This document shows, one piece after another, positions 5,844 through 6,310 of a DNA stretch of 6,310 nt. A model generated the notes under the pieces. The model was given only the letters and a program-made list of their open reading frames with translations. It was not told the DNA's origin and searched no databases. Position 1 is the stretch's first letter. Each line of letters opens with the position of its first letter. Source of the stretch: an uncultured Bacteroidales bacterium (lineage in GTDB: Bacteria > Bacteroidota > Bacteroidia > Bacteroidales > Paludibacteraceae); assembly GCA_946405045.1 (NCBI GenBank), contig CAMJFV010000124.1:1-6310 (forward strand), read 5' to 3'. A program made the position numbers and the translations under genes.

Positions 5844-6242
5844 ATGAAAAGACTAATTATTACTTTATGCACAGCTTTGATGGCAGTTGTCTCTTTTGCT
5901 GCTGGTGCTGGTATAAAGTTCGACGAAATAGTACATAATTTTGGCACTTTTGAAGAGTCAAAGGGAAAGGTGACATGTGAATTTAAATTCACAAATACTG
6001 GTTCTGCGCCTTTGGTATTACAGGAAGTTAAAGCCAGCTGTGGCTGCACTACTCCAGAGTGGACAAAGACTCCAGTTGCTCCAGGCAAGACAGGTGTTGT
6101 TAAGGCAACTTACAATGCTACAGGTCGTCCAGGTGCATTCAACAAAACAATAACAGTAAAGTCTAACGCTGGTGAAACTAAACTTACTATCAAGGGTGAA
6201 GTTTCTAACGGAAAGAAAGCTCCAGAAGGAGAAGACTTATAA
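5844..6242 (+). CDS. Secreted DUF1573 domain protein
   Basis: A small exported protein of 132 residues and unknown function, common in Bacteroidetes. Residues 1 to about 20 form a Sec signal peptide: MKR, then a hydrophobic stretch ending in SFAAGA, with the cut site around 19-22. There is no lipobox Cys, so the product should be soluble in the periplasm or outside the cell. The rest is one DUF1573 domain, an immunoglobulin-like beta sandwich related to ASPM/SPD-2/Hydin folds. It begins KFDEIVHNFGTF, with FTNTGSAPL (49-57), the signature SCGCTTPEW (65-73) and GRPGAFNKTITVKSN (94-108). Cysteines are at 45, 66 and 68. The tail (about 121-132) is polar and acidic. The gene stands alone with its own promoter and strong terminator. 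The domain assignment is firm; the biological role is not known. Confidence 0.93.
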   Translation: MKRLIITLCTALMAVVSFAAGAGIKFDEIVHNFGTFEESKGKVTCEFKFTNTGSAPLVLQEVKASCGCTTPEWTKTPVAPGKTGVVKATYNATGRPGAFNKTITVKSNAGETKLTIKGEVSNGKKAPEGEDL

Positions 6243-6269
6243 GAGTATGTAATATAACGAATTAAACAG

Positions 6270-6304
6270 AGGGGGTTCATGATTGTTCACGAACCCCCTT
6301 TTTT
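6270..6304 (+). terminator. Strong intrinsic terminator after the DUF1573 gene
   Basis: AGGGGGTTC (6270-6278) pairs with GAACCCCCT (6291-6299). The stem then continues past one A-C mismatch with TGA/TCA, closing a 4-base TTGT loop. A T tract (6299-6304) follows, then G and more Ts. It lies about 27 bases after the stop codon. Confidence 0.92.
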
Positions 6305-6310
6305 GTTTTT

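Noticed and set aside
5795..6088. Minus-strand open frame of 97 codons opposite the DUF1573 gene
   Set aside because: It is antisense to a clear family member with signal peptide and promoter, and has no recognisable features.

Overview
The window looks like ordinary chromosomal DNA from a member of the Bacteroidota, most likely order Bacteroidales. Three observations support this. The promoters match the Bacteroidetes form, TTTG-N19/20-TAnnTTTG. No gene has a Shine-Dalgarno sequence, and short AT-rich leaders precede the starts. The gene families also fit: a LpxL-like acyltransferase of Bacteroidales type, a Pif1-like helicase carrying HRDC and HTH domains, and a secreted single-domain DUF1573 protein. 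Species cannot be told from the sequence.

Layout from left to right. Positions 1-623 hold the C-terminal two thirds of a lipid A / lysophospholipid acyltransferase gene. Its 5' part is missing, and the first 55 bases are an exact out-of-frame copy of 95-149, which looks like a contig-end artefact. Positions 676-3471 (+) encode a complete 931-residue superfamily 1 helicase, probably co-transcribed with the acyltransferase. It ends at a strong terminator whose stem starts in the stop codon. A HAD phosphatase of the YihX type (3532-4191, -) converges on the helicase gene. It is divergent from ychF (4359-5459, +), and the two promoters face away from each other within about 50 bp. A tRNA with a CAU anticodon (5549-5622, +) follows, with its own consensus promoter and a perfect hairpin terminator. 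The last gene (5844-6242, +) encodes a small exported DUF1573 protein, with its own promoter and a strong terminator at the end of the window.

The genes do not form one pathway. They are housekeeping functions: outer-membrane lipid synthesis, DNA unwinding, small-molecule dephosphorylation, a ribosome-associated ATPase, decoding, and a periplasmic protein of unknown role. I found no mobile element, CRISPR array, toxin-antitoxin pair or defence system, and no convincing new system. The points most worth a second look are the 55-bp terminal duplication, the identity of the CAU tRNA (Ile2 rather than Met) with an A31-C39 mismatch, the helicase-HRDC-HTH fusion, and the overlapping alternative terminator hairpins after the helicase gene.
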